Assembly: GCA_032358165.1 (NCBI GenBank)
Contig: JAALGY010000028.1
Location: 682,001 to 746,000 of the forward strand
Direction of reading: 5' to 3'
DNA length: 64,000 nucleotides
Origin: Diplosphaera chodatii
Lineage: Eukaryota > Chlorophyta > Trebouxiophyceae > Prasiolales > Stichococcaceae
Shown: piece by piece, positions 11,281-22,203 of the stretch
Numbering within the stretch: the stretch's first letter is position 1
Layout: every line of letters begins with the position of its first letter
Made by a program: the position numbers and the translations under genes
The notes under the pieces: model-generated
What the model saw: only the letters and a program-made list of their open reading frames with translations
Told to the model about the DNA's origin: nothing
Databases searched by the model: none

Positions 11281-13111
11281 CTACTTCCGCTTTGGCTGCG
11301 CAATACCGGTGGCTATCAGTGTGCGAGCCATGTCGACAATCGTTTCCCGCAAGGGGATTGGCACGTTGCCCAGATCCTGCTCCGTCCTGGACGCATCCAC
11401 GCTGTCCTCGGGAGCCTTGTCCTCGCCCGCAGGAATGTCGAACTCTGGAAACGCCTCCTGTTGAGTGGCAGTGACGCCACAGCGATTGTCAGGAAGCAAG
11501 GCCGCAGCCACTGAAGTTGTCATCATGAGCAGGTTGACGCCGTCCGCCATCCAGCTGACATCACGCAGCAAACTGGGTTCACCAGTGCATCACATGAGCA
11601 ATTACCTGCAGCCAGCGGCCGACCTCGGCGGGGTTGCTCGTGCACGCGTGGCTCACAATGTAGCGGCCAGAGGCGGCCGATGTCTCTGCAGCACGAATGT
11701 GCGCCGCAGCCACGTCGCGCACGTCGCAATGCGTGGGGTTGCCGCCAGGCTTGCCCTCCAGCCAGCCCTGCAGCACATGGCGGGGCTCACTGGCAAAGTG
11801 GCAAAGTCGGGATGGTGCTCACCGCAGATGTCGAAGTCCGGCTGCATCCTCAGTTCCATGCCGTTTCTGACCTCATGCAGTACACAGCCACTGCTTCAAA
11901 TATGCCTTGCGCGGCTGGCAGTTATACCTTCATGTAGCCGACACTGGTGCCGCCCGCGGTGGGCGATGTGACCGGGCCCATCACAAAGTTAGGCAGGATG
12001 GCCACCAGCGAGATGCCCTCTGCCTTGGCAAATTCATGTGCCGCCTTCTCTGCCTCTGTCTGCGGATGCAGGCCAGGCAACATATGTCCAGCCCAGGTCA
12101 TGGCTCGTTCGGCCTTTGCACTCGTGCAACAGCCACATGGCGCAAAGTTCAAGGCACAGAACACCGTTCATCAGCACATACACACCTTTGACACAAAATA
12201 GGGCTCCTCCTGGGGTGTGGAGGTGGTGTTCCAATCCTCCGCAGTGTATACGCTGCCATTCTTGGGCGGCTGCTTGTTGTTGTCACCGTGCACCGCTGCG
12301 GATGGAAGCCATGCTGGCACCCTCAGCCCCGAGCCTAGGTGGACGCAAGAGCATACGAACACTACAAGGCACATGCATGCAAGAGACTGTTATTTTGAGG
12401 GCGACCTGCGACTGATGATGTCAGCACCACCCGCTTGATGGTCGCCTTGCTCTTTGCGACTGACTGCAGCAGGTTCTTGGTGCCGTGCACAGCGGGCTCG
12501 ATGAGCTCCTTGTGTGGGTCATTCTCCGGCTGCAGCAGACGGCCAGCTTTGATGATTTGCCCAGCTTTGTCTACATCTCCTCTTACTGCTGGCCAGCTGC
12601 ATGCAAAGATTGCCCGATGCATCGCATGCGTGCACATGCTCGCCTTGATGAAGAATGGCGAGGCTGTGTGGAAGACATACTGTGCGCCGCTGACAGCTTC
12701 ATCAAAGCTGCCATCTGTCAGCAGGTCCGCCTCGAACAGCTCCAAATTACCTGATGTTGCAGATCACACAAGTCATTAGCAACCAATACACTGGTTTACT
12801 TCAGGTGTGGGGGTTGGAGACCCCAGCAAGCATGCCGCATGCATGACACATGCATGACATCTATACCCGGCAAGGCTGCAGCAAGATCTGTCAGCGCTTG
12901 CGTCTTAGCAGCGTCTTTGGTGGACCGCACAGTCGCTCTGACGTTGTAACCCTGCGCATTGCAACACGTGACACATGTTGGAGAGGCTCCACAGTGGCAG
13001 TTGCGGCAATGCAGAGCCACCGCACTGACGACAAACCTTTGCCAGCAGCTGCTTGACCAACTCAGTAGCGACAAAGCCCGTCGCGCCAGTGACAACAGCT
13101 GTCTGTGCCAT
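11281..13111 (-). CDS. NAD(P)-dependent reductase, extended SDR (DFR/CCR-like), spliced
   Basis: Extended short-chain dehydrogenase of the dihydroflavonol-reductase / cinnamoyl-CoA-reductase type. Start ATG at 13111: [20 protein letters not shown] carries the Rossmann TGATGFVA motif. Later exons are [10 protein letters not shown] (about 12955-12870), [18 protein letters not shown] (about 12752-12644), [20 protein letters not shown] with VVLTSSVA (about 12529-12420), a PYFVSK exon with the catalytic Tyr-x3-Lys, [30 protein letters not shown], and a last exon ending GIAQPKRK at 11281. The exon 3 donor is GC, not GT (12643-12530). It is a clear paralogue of the + strand gene at 17449-19500, sharing exon layout and many motifs. 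The substrate cannot be deduced; flavonoid or lignin activity should not be assumed in an alga. Confidence 0.88.
12530..12643 (-). other. GC-AG intron in SDR gene
   Basis: Donor ATCAAG|GCGAGC and acceptor CTGCAG|CCGGAG on the minus strand are both phase 0 and give [18 protein letters not shown]. The nearby GT alternative leaves two bases and breaks the frame. 114 bases. Confidence 0.7.
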
Positions 13112-13906
13112 TTTTAAGCTGACAGCAGTAGAGGCACGGGCGTGGTGGACGCAAAGTGTAGTGAGTGGGCCTTGCGGCGCGGTTCAGGCACCACAAATGT
13201 CAACCAACGCTGCTGCCCTGTGCACAACCACACGAGCAGTGCTGTTCGAGAGGGTTACCATGCTGTACTGGGCGGCCTGCAGTGTTGTTGCCTAAGCGAC
13301 ACCTGCATCAGCAAAGTGGAGCAGTCGGTGGCAAGTGCAGGAAGCTTCTACTTCCTGGCTCTAGTGATGCTGCTCCAGCATGGTCGCACGTGCTTACAAC
13401 ACCTCAACACGTTGCTCGTAATGAACAGTGTCCTCCTTCTCGCTGTTTCCAAGCGCCTCAAAATCCTTGCCTCAGGTGCATTCTGAGCTCAGAAGAAGTG
13501 CCAAAACCATCCGCCAGCGACGCTAGCTTTCAGGTAAGCAACATATCCACGCCGGCAGTCACGCTAGTCAGCCGCTGATGCAGATGTTGCTCAGGCGTCA
13601 AACGACTGCGCTTGGCGGCCTTGCAGACGCGTGGCAGTGTGTGCGATGTGTGATGTCACGCGCAAGCCCTCAACGCCCCATCCCTAAGTCTGACCAGTTG
13701 CCACCTTAGGAGGCTAGCAACGTCAGCTTTTCGTTCTAGTCGGGAAAATACATCGCTGCTCTTGCAGAGCTGCGAGCTATTAGGTATCAGTGAGTGTAGC
13801 GATCAGCACGGCCGCTGATCGCCCGCCGGATGCACGCTCAAGCGACGCTGTCCTTGTTGTTGCAGGCGATATTAAAGGGGATCAAGGCACACGTTTCAGA
13901 GGCGCA
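13112..13906. other. Divergent intergenic region between SDR and dioxygenase
   Basis: About 0.8 kb between two start codons pointing apart, so it must hold both promoters and 5' untranslated regions. Open frames on the plus strand here (for example 13165-13578) match no family. I see no clear TATA or repeat element. Confidence 0.5.
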
Positions 13907-16501
13907 ATGGCTTCGTCTGCAGCCCATTCAGACGTCTCAGGCAGCCCTGGACCCTCGGCCAGCTCCAGGTACGCCGTGCAGCTTGCTACAACCTTGTGCT
14001 CCAGGTGGCACCACCCAAGCCTTGCACCTTACGACTGACTGTATGGTGGTGAGCACCGTCACGTTTCCACAATGCTCATCTGTAAACAATGTATACCTCC
14101 ACACGCTGGTATGTCTGCGTAGGCAGTCAGGGTTTCAGCAGGGCGAGGTTCGGCCATTCGAGCCAGTCAGTGGCCCCTCAGCTTGGACAGCCGCAGACTA
14201 CAAAGGCAACGAGCAGTGGATCTACAGGCTCAGCGACGAGGATGTGAAGGAGCTGGAGCGTGCCGTCGACGGCATCATTGCCAGTGGCGTTCGCATCCAG
14301 GTATGCATGACGCAGTCAACACGAGTAACCGGCATCAGCATCTTCTGTCATGTCCACGTGTTGCTGTGGGCTCATGCGCAGTGGGAGATGCCGTATCGAT
14401 GCAGCTTCGTCACATGCAATCATCAATTCGCAGGATGTGAGGCGCGGCGATGTGCAGCTGCCGGGCCTCGGCAAAAGGCTGCTGGAGATCAGGGCGGAGG
14501 TCATCCGCGGCCGTGGCTTTCAGGTACTCCTGAGATACACGACAGTATCATGCTGTTCCTTTGACAGTGTGACTCAAGGCTTGAGCTCGTGTGCAGCACA
14601 TCACACTGACGCCATGTGTGGTCTCTGATGACAGGTCATCAAGGGTGTGCCGGTTGAGCGCTGGACGCGGCAGCAGTCCGTCATTGCCTACTGGATCATG
14701 GGCAACTTCTTCGGCAAGGCAGTGTCCAACAACAAGAAGGTGAGCCGAGCACCTGTCGATTGTCTGTTCACCACATCCCAACATCCCGTCGAGCAGTGAC
14801 TCGCAGAAGGACGACCGCGAGTGGTCGTTCAGGTACATCATCATGTACACCGACATGACCCTCATCTGCACCACTGCTGCAGGGCCATCTGGTGGGGCAC
14901 ATCAAGGACATCGGCCACGACCCCACGAAGCCCACCACGCGGCTGTATGCGACGCACGAGGCGCAGCCGTTCCACAACGACTCCTCCGACATCGTCGGGT
15001 AGGGCCTGCGTTGTCCACCAGCTGTGCATGGATGCAGCGAATTTGCAGCTGTTTGTGCGCTTTGGCTTCGGGGTGGTCTGAGCTGGTTAGGACGTCAAAG
15101 GTGACATCTGGTGTGCAGGCTGCTGTGCCTGCACAACGCGAGGGAGGGCGGCCACAGCAGCTGGACCAGCAGCGTGTCGGTGCACAACCGCATCCTGGAG
15201 CTGGCGCCCGACCTGGCGCGCACCCTCGCGCAGCGCGGCGCCTGGTACTTCGACCGCAAGGTATGTCAAGCTCCCACCCTGTGTCCATACCGTCATCAAG
15301 TACCAGCACACCCTGCTGACTTGGTGCGGGCCTAACTGAGCGGCAGGGTGGCCCCCGTCTTAGTGCCCCTCTGGGAACGTCGTGAGTCGCCGAGTGCTAT
15401 TCGCTCCCTACATGCTCGACATGCGACCGTGTCCTCATTTTGTACAGGGCGAGATCCCGGAGAAGAGCAACGGCAAGGGCTTCTTTGAGCTGCCGGTATT
15501 CTCATACCATGATGGTGAGCAGTCCGTGTCATGAAATTGGTCACCAGTGCCACCATGTTAACTGTTGACCTTTCGGTCTGGTCTGCATCTGGTTGCTGAC
15601 CCGGATGCTCATCTCTACTCCGCGCTGCAGGCTATCTGAGCACCAACATCAGCACCAACTACTTCTTCAGCAGCCAGAGGCATGCCGAGGTCCCACGCCT
15701 GACGCAGGTATGCCGCTGTGTGTGGCTGTTTGCACCAGACTGACCACCCCGGCCCTTCACTGAGGCGACTGCAGAACAATTACTGATGCTCTGTTGTTTT
15801 GCCTGTCTTCAGCCGCAGCTGGATGCCATCAAGCTTTTCAATCAGCTGGCCGCAGCAGACGACCTGCGCATGGATGCTGTGCTGGAGCCCGGAGGTACGT
15901 CAGTGTTGATCCAAGCCGCCAGTGAGATGTGTTGCTGATGCTGCGGCGAGTCCATGCCACCCCGTCAAAGACTTGACGCCGACGAGTTGCTGCCCTGCTG
16001 CAGACATCCAGCTCCTGAACAACCACACCATCCTGCACGCCCGCACAGCCTTTGTGGACTGGGAGGTGAGCGTCCGCTGAGCCTTCACATGCTGCCGCAT
16101 CTCTTGCACTGCCGTGATGCTGCTGATGCTTCAGTTCCAATGCTATATAATGCTATATAGACTTCGTAAGATATCGTGCGGTGCTGCAGGAGCCGGACAG
16201 GCAGCGCCACCTGCTGCGCTTGTGGCTGTCGCCGGATGACGACAGGCCGCTACCCGACTACTGTGAGTTTGCTTCTTCACATCCCCTGCATTGAACTGCC
16301 TGACACCGTCCTCACATGTGGTCAATAGGGCGCGTGCATAGCGTGATGACGTTTCATTCGACCAGCCTGCTGTGCATGTTTTCATTGGACGTCTTTGGGT
16401 GTGCAGATGCCGAGCTGCTGGGCGGCAGCGTTGAGATCGGCAACCGCGGCGGCATCAATGTGAGGGGCGAGCAGCTCAAGATCACGCTCGATGCTGAATA
16501 G
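13907..16501 (+). CDS. TauD/TfdA-type Fe(II)/2-oxoglutarate dioxygenase, spliced
   Basis: Non-haem iron oxygenase of the TauD/clavaminate-synthase-like fold. Start ATG at 13907 (MASSAAHSDVSGSPGPSASS). About twelve exons follow: an N-terminal part (FEPVSGPSAWTAADYKGNEQ, then a DEDVKELERAVDGIIASG helix), DVQLPGLGKRLLEIRAEVI, GVPVERWTRQQSVIAYWIMG, and GHLVGHIKDIGHDPTKPTTR with YATHEAQPFHNDSSDIVG. The HND in the last is the HxD iron motif. Later exons carry LLCLHNAREGG, FFELPVFSYHDG, NNHTILHARTAFVDW (the distal iron His) and HLLRLWLSPDDDRPLPDY (the Arg that binds 2-oxoglutarate). The last exon (INVRGEQLKITLDAE) ends at 16501. All iron and co-substrate ligands appear present, so it should be active. 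The substrate is unknown. It sits between two paralogous SDR genes. Confidence 0.85.
16141..16160. repeat. 10-bp near-direct repeat in intron
   Basis: TGCTATATAA is followed directly by TGCTATATAG inside a dioxygenase intron. An AT-rich local duplication; no function seen. Confidence 0.85.
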
Positions 16502-17448
16502 ATGACGGTGATTGCAGCGAGCGAAGCAGCCTGCATGTGGAGCAACAGCCTGCTCAGGGGGGCGTACGATTGTAGAAAGCCGCCAAGCATGCAGTGCGGC
16601 CATGAGCAACAGGGGCAAGGCAGATGTCTGCGGTTCATCGGCCAGCCACAATTCAGATGCTGTTGCAGCCTATGTCTGACTGCGGCAAATGCGTCCACTA
16701 GTGAACCGTGACGCAGCTGCTGCTTGAAATATGACTCGACTGCTGTATGTGGGTAGGATGCGCCCTTCGGCGCTATGCCCTTGCTGTACGGTATGTGTAG
16801 CTCAGTAGACGCTTATTGCTACCTTGCATGCACTTTGGAGGCTCTGATGATGACGATGAGATTGCTTACCATCGGTAGTACTTGTGCTTGCGATTCAGGT
16901 ATATGCATGCATGATGATAACACAACCCTTGTTTGCCCCAACCAGCCCTGCTGATGTAAAGCCAATAGCGTCCCAAGCTTTCAAGCTAGTTGATTGGCAA
17001 TGATGTCGCTCTGATAGGCCGTCAACCATGTGCCGGTTGACAGGCCCTACGTTTAGCCTGCCCTTCAGCAGAACAAACATACAGGTACAGACCGATATGG
17101 CAGTCCCACATCAATTTCGAGACGCGCAGGACCAGGGTCCTCATTTGTGAAGGCGTCACAGCACGTGTATCACTTTTGCAAAAACAAACAGACTTCAAGG
17201 GTATCCCTTGTCAGCGCTGCGCGGGCGGTGATCGTGACTGCAATCACCCGTACTGTTGCATGCCATTTGCCTCGACTGACCCGTCGCAGTACATCAGCCC
17301 AAGCCAGTGCAAACAGATCAAGGAGCTCGATTTCACAGCGTTGAGCCGTTCAGCATCCAGTCGCCTTGTGCAACGCGTTTCAGAGTCTTTAATGCCGTGC
17401 CTCGCCGCTGGAGTTTCTGCCTGCATTTGCTGTGCACAGGCAAGCGCC
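16502..17448. other. Spacer between dioxygenase and second SDR
   Basis: Roughly 0.95 kb between genes in the same direction. An AC-rich frame just upstream of the SDR start (from 17176) is open, but no family match supports extending the SDR there. It likely holds a 3' UTR, a promoter and a 5' UTR. Confidence 0.45.
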
Positions 17449-19500
17449 ATGATTGCTGTGGTGACTGGTGCCGATGGTTATGTGGCTTTGGAGCTCATCA
17501 AACAGCTGCTAGAGAAGGTGAATCCCACGTGCTTGTCGGTTCTCTTTCCCCATAACGACTGTACCGTAATTACACTCCTGAGGTGCAACTCAGCTGTTCA
17601 CGTCGGAATGCTATCATACTGCTCCTGAACGCAAGAAGAATGGCTAAAGATTCATACGCCATGCGTGGTCAGGGGTATCACGTGCGGGGAACCGTCAGAT
17701 CCATGCAGACGTCTGCACAGTGCAGTGCGGTAAAGGCACTGGCTGCAGCACTTCCAGGTCCACAGTGCTGTGTGATGCTGAAGCTCTCATAGGTCATCGC
17801 ATTATAATGCTCGGTCCAGGCACCGACGCTGTACGTCCGATGGCTGCATGCCTGATGCTGCCGCCTCTTTGCATCTGACAGGCACACTGGAGCTCTTTGA
17901 GGCAGACCTTCTGGTAGACGGCAGCTTTGATGCGGCGGTCAAGGGGTCACACTACGTCTTCCATGTGGCCACTCCAGTTCCCGGGCCTGGGGTGTGCATG
18001 ACACGTGTCCTCACAATGGCATCAGTTGCTCAGCATTAATAGTTTCCCCCTCGACATACCTGACAACAGCGGTCAATCACAAAGAGGACCTTCACCGCAG
18101 CAATCTGATCCGGAGAACGACCTGGTGCTGCCGGCGGTGCACGGGACGAAGTCTGTGCTCAGGGCTGCCGCTGCCAGCAAAGACACAGTGCGGCGGGTCA
18201 TCTTCACCGGCTCATCAACAGGTCTGTGCAGGCGGCCACTCTCAGCGAGCAACATGCAGAGTACGACGACATATGTGGCCCGGTCTTTCGTGTACATCCA
18301 TAGCTGCCTGTGGGGCCCCACAGCAGCACACCTATATGCTGTGCAGCCGACCCGCGGCAAGTGGCCACTCTCTTGCCTGCTGTTCATGCAGCCTTCGTTG
18401 ATGACCGGTGGTTCGACCCACCACCAGTCAATGGGACCTCGTACAACGAGGCAGACTGGGTCTCGGAGGACGTTGTGGCGGCGTACCCACGGGCTAAGGT
18501 GCTATAGAGGGATACTTATACTAATGCATGCAGTCCTCGTGGAGTGACCTGTTGTGTGCTCTGTGCTACCTGACCTGTTAGCTCAGCATTTAGAGCTGAG
18601 ATGTGCTAATGAACACTTGGCAGATACTTGCCGAGAAGGCGGCATGGGAATTAGCAAAGCAACATGGGTTGGACCTTGTGGTGATGCTGCCCACCTCAGT
18701 GTTGGGTCCTGTGATCTCCCTAGCCCACACCTACAGCGCCAGCGTCATGAAGGTGCGTGGCATGTGACGGTCGACCTGTCGAGCTGCACCACAGGCCAGG
18801 CCATGGTTTGTCAAATAATGGGTGGTCTCAACAATGTTTGCATCACTTCTGGACACACCTCCTCCCCTGGGGAATGCAGACTTTGCTGGAGGGTGGCATG
18901 TGCTACAGATATCCTTGGGCGGTAGACAACCGGGTATGGTCGCAATTATGGCAGCGTTTGTGCAGTGCACCTTGCCTGACTCCATGATGAACATAGTCTT
19001 TGGCATCCTGCTGCACCTCGTCGTTACCGCTCTCAGGACTGCAGTGAGCTGCGCAATCACTCTTCATCTGCAGGATGTGGCACGGGCGCACATCCGAGCC
19101 GCGGAGGTGCCATCAGCATCCGGCCGCTATGTGCTGTCACGCTCATCGGCCACCAAGTTTCAGGAGGTCATCGACTGGCTGCAGGTGTAGACCTTGGCGC
19201 ATGCGAGTTCTGCATCTTGAGACGGTTCAGCACTGAATGTGGGCAAGGTCTGGCAGAAAAAGAAAGGTGTACCACAGCATGTTGCACTGATGCACGGACC
19301 TGATGCGTCCGCAGGAGCGGTATCCTCAATATCAGTTCACGGACGATGTGAACGATAGGTCCTTTGACTTCTCAGTTAACAACAGCAAGGCCGAACGGGA
19401 GTTGGGCATCAGCCTGCGGCCGCTGCAGGAAACTGTTCTGGACATGGCAGCTAGCATGCTGCAGCTGGGCATTGCAGAGCCGAAGCTCAGAAGCAACTAG
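17449..19500 (+). CDS. NAD(P)-dependent reductase, extended SDR (DFR/CCR-like), paralogue
   Basis: Start ATG at 17449: MIAVVTGADGYVALELIKQL, a Rossmann motif with TGADGYVA in place of the neighbour's TGATGFVA. Exons then follow the paralogue at 11281-13111 closely: [28 protein letters not shown] with YVFHVATP, DPENDLVLPAVHGTKSVL with RRVIFTGSSTG, an exon with AAYPRAK (catalytic Tyr-x3-Lys), ILAEKAAWELAKQHGLDLVV with LPTSVLGPVIS, DVARAHIRAAEVPSASGRYV, and a last exon ERYPQYQF to LGIAEPKLRSN ending at 19500. The shared exon layout points to an inverted duplication that left the dioxygenase between the copies, or moved it there. The substrate is unknown. Confidence 0.87.
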
Positions 19501-19945
19501 CGGACCACAGGTTCCACAAATTTTCAAGCACTGAAGTGTGTGACGGATGGAAGTGATCTTTCGATATTCTCGCTGCTGACGGTTGGTGGAGGCTGTGGTC
19601 CAGTCTCATACCGTATCCTGGCATGCTGCTGGCATGTTGTCACAGCTGGAAGAACAGCATGCCAGGATATGGTCTGCAAGTCTGTCTGTTCCGCAGGGCC
19701 TCTACTGGTCCGGGACGCTGTAGATCGAACAGGCAGTGTCGATGCATCAATTCTGTGTTTGTGGCTTCATTGTGAGGGTTCACGGTAGCATTAGGCTCTG
19801 TAATTTGTCAGTGCATCTCGCCGTCAGGATGAATGCACACCAAAACCTCAAGGAATGACAAGCCCCAATAATGATGCATCGCTGTCATGTAACCAAAGGG
19901 TACAGTGCGTTGCTGCTGTATGTAGGCCTCTAGGTCAGTCTCTGG
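19501..19945. other. Spacer between convergent SDR and signal peptidase genes
   Basis: About 0.45 kb holding both 3' ends. Its main content is a 19-base inverted repeat, annotated separately. No coding signal seen. Confidence 0.5.
19610..19673. repeat. 19-bp inverted repeat (hairpin) downstream of SDR gene
   Basis: The left arm at 19610-19628 and the right arm at 19655-19673 are complementary at 18 of 19 positions, and the odd pair is a G-U type wobble. The core arms TATCCTGGCATGCTG and CAGCATGCCAGGATA match perfectly. The spacer is 26 bases. It lies about 110 bases past the SDR stop, so it may be transcribed in the 3' UTR as a stem-loop. It could also be a remnant of a small inverted-repeat element. 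Confidence 0.85.
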
Positions 19946-21136
19946 TCAGGATCTGAGCTGGGGTGCGGGTTGCAGCGCCTCCTGTGCCGACTGCATGTAG
20001 TCCCGCATGCCGCCAAACTTGTTGAGTGGCCAGTAGTACCAGCAAGCGCGGCCAGTCACGTTCTGCACCGGCAGCGGCCCCCAGATGTGGGAGTCGTAGC
20101 TGTTGTTGCGGTTGTCGCCCATCACGAAGATATGTCCAGCTGGCACCTGCAGGCACATCAACACAGCTCTCGTATGCAGGCTGTACTCAAGAATGTGTGC
20201 TGTTGCCATGCAGCACATGTCAGCTGCACGCTTCTATGATGCAGTCTTCAATCAGCTGTGACACATTTGGGACAGCAGCTTTTGGTAGGCACACGACAAC
20301 AGCACGGCTTGCGCTCTGATCACCGTTAGCTTTTTGAGCTGGTAGGCGGGGGTTTCCATGAGGTACGGCTCGTTGCGGGGCACACCGTTGACGATGAGCT
20401 TGCCGTTCTTCACCTCCACGGTGTCACCCTCGCCCGCCACGACCCGCTTGATGAAGATCTGCTTGTCTGCAAACCTGCAGCAAATCGCATGGCCCTTAGA
20501 CGTGACGCCACCACGCCCAGCAGCCTTGCTGCTGCTCCCTTCAGGTTCTGGACGTCCTGCTCAGGGGCGTGCACGTCAGACATACGTACACACAGCAGGG
20601 ACGGACCAGCCGCCGTTGTCGGGGATGACGCCCTTCGGCGGCTCGAATGTCACGATGTCGCCCGCCCGCGGCGGGTGCTGCCGGTAGCTGAGCTTCTCAA
20701 TAACGAGGCGGTCCCCGATGTCCATGCCCGGGTACATCGACAGAGAGGGGATGAACCGCGGCTCTGCTATGAACCTGCAGTTCAGCGATGATCACATCTG
20801 CCGACCAGTGATTCCATAGCACCTGGTCGGATGGGCTTTCACGAAACAGCGGCCTCAAGGCGGCAGCTGCTGTCACTGCTACTGGGCAACAGCCGGTACA
20901 TCCGTCAACAGAACGCACACTCTGATGCCGTAGGAGACTGCGAGCGCCACCCCGATGGTGACAGCGTCGTCTGAGCGGATCCAGTTGCGCCAGGAGCGGT
21001 CGTCCTCCACCTCTGCCTGCTGCTGGGGTGGCTGGCTGCCGGGCTGCTCCTCATCTGCATGCGCAGTCAGAGCACTCAATTCATGTTGCCTGCTGGAGCA
21101 TACGTGGCCAATGTGATCCCCTATCAGTAAACACAC
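19946..21136 (-). CDS. Thylakoid/plastid-type signal peptidase I, spliced, 5' end uncertain
   Basis: Type I leader peptidase (S26), likely the thylakoidal processing peptidase that trims lumenal and envelope proteins. Exons: an acidic/Gln-rich linker, then [20 protein letters not shown], which starts the single membrane anchor; [20 protein letters not shown] with the catalytic Ser in [18 protein letters not shown] and [26 protein letters not shown] with the catalytic Lys; [17 protein letters not shown]; and [20 protein letters not shown] with the conserved [15 protein letters not shown] box. The stop is at 19948-19946. The first exon used here begins inside an open frame, and a transit peptide is expected in one or more upstream exons between 21140 and about 22000 that I could not place. 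Family assignment is secure. Confidence 0.88.
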
Positions 21137-22203
21137 GGTGCTGCAGTTAGACGGCGTGCGCCCGCAAAAGGCCTGCCTGCTGTTGGCGGTGCTGGATCTG
21201 GTGGCGTAAACCCATTGCCGCTGCCGCTGGCCTGTAGCCTGCTATGCTGCTGCCGCCTGCTGTGGCCTGCATGCACGCGTGTCGTGCTTTACGTAACAGC
21301 AGCACCCGCTGATGCATGTGTCCTCCTGCAGACAAGGTCTTCAAGGGATCCATGCGAGACGCACCTGCTGGTGGCAAGCGATGCTGCAGTGCGGCAGACA
21401 CTGGCGGCTGCGACTGCAAGCTGCTGCTGTACTGTGATGGACGTATCCGGAGGTTGCACCTATGAGTGTAAGGTATGTGGGTGCCACACGCATCGCTACA
21501 TTAATATTTGCAGCATATGTCGGGTGGATTGAGGGTCACGGCGGCGTGCGGCGTGCACTCCGCAGGTTTGGCTTTTCACGCACCTGGCTCGTGTTTGCCT
21601 GGGCTGCTGCTTGTCATGTATGCTGTCTATCCTTCTGCTGCATGCGCAGCCTGCTGGCTGTGATGCTGCAGCTCGATGCATGGTGACAGGACGTTGCATG
21701 TATGGCACTGCAGTGGGGTGCACGTTGAAAGCCGCGACAACAAACCTACCACTTCCCACGGCAGCGTTATCTACAGAGCTTGCATTCTATGGCGTGTGCA
21801 CTGAGGTATAGACTGCACCTGCAGCAAAGTCTTTTGACAGTGAGCCCAGGGGTGAGAACGCTGAGCCCACGGGACCGTGCAGCCGAGTCAGCTGTTCTAT
21901 CCAAATTTGCAGCAAAACACCACTCTTTCTGCGGTTCAAATCCTCCTCGCACACGCTATAAGCCCGTGCTGTGCTACCAAGGCCGAAAGCAGTTGATGTG
22001 CGGCTCGTTGCATCAAGATCTGGAGGCATTAGCCTGCCATCATCCGGCACTTTGACACGATAGCTTTGCAGCCACTGCTGCAGCACGTGTCTGTAGAGCC
22101 ATCTTGTGTGTGCAGTCTTGAGTAGCATATTGCTGCCGCACTGAGAGCTGGTGCTCAGCCTAAGCAGTCCATCTTCATCCTACGCATCCGCAGCACTGCC
22201 GCC
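21137..22203. other. Divergent region; may hold hidden 5' exons of signal peptidase
   Basis: About 1.07 kb between the signal peptidase (minus) and the bisphosphatase (plus). Minus-strand open frames at 21147-21419 and 21787-22128 could supply transit-peptide exons, but neither joins convincingly. A tRNA T-loop-like string near 21937 was rejected. Confidence 0.4.

Noticed and set aside
21925..21965. GGTTCAAATCC string resembling a tRNA T-loop
   Set aside because: The flanking bases do not form the T-stem or an acceptor stem, and no D-arm or A-box lies upstream at the right distance.
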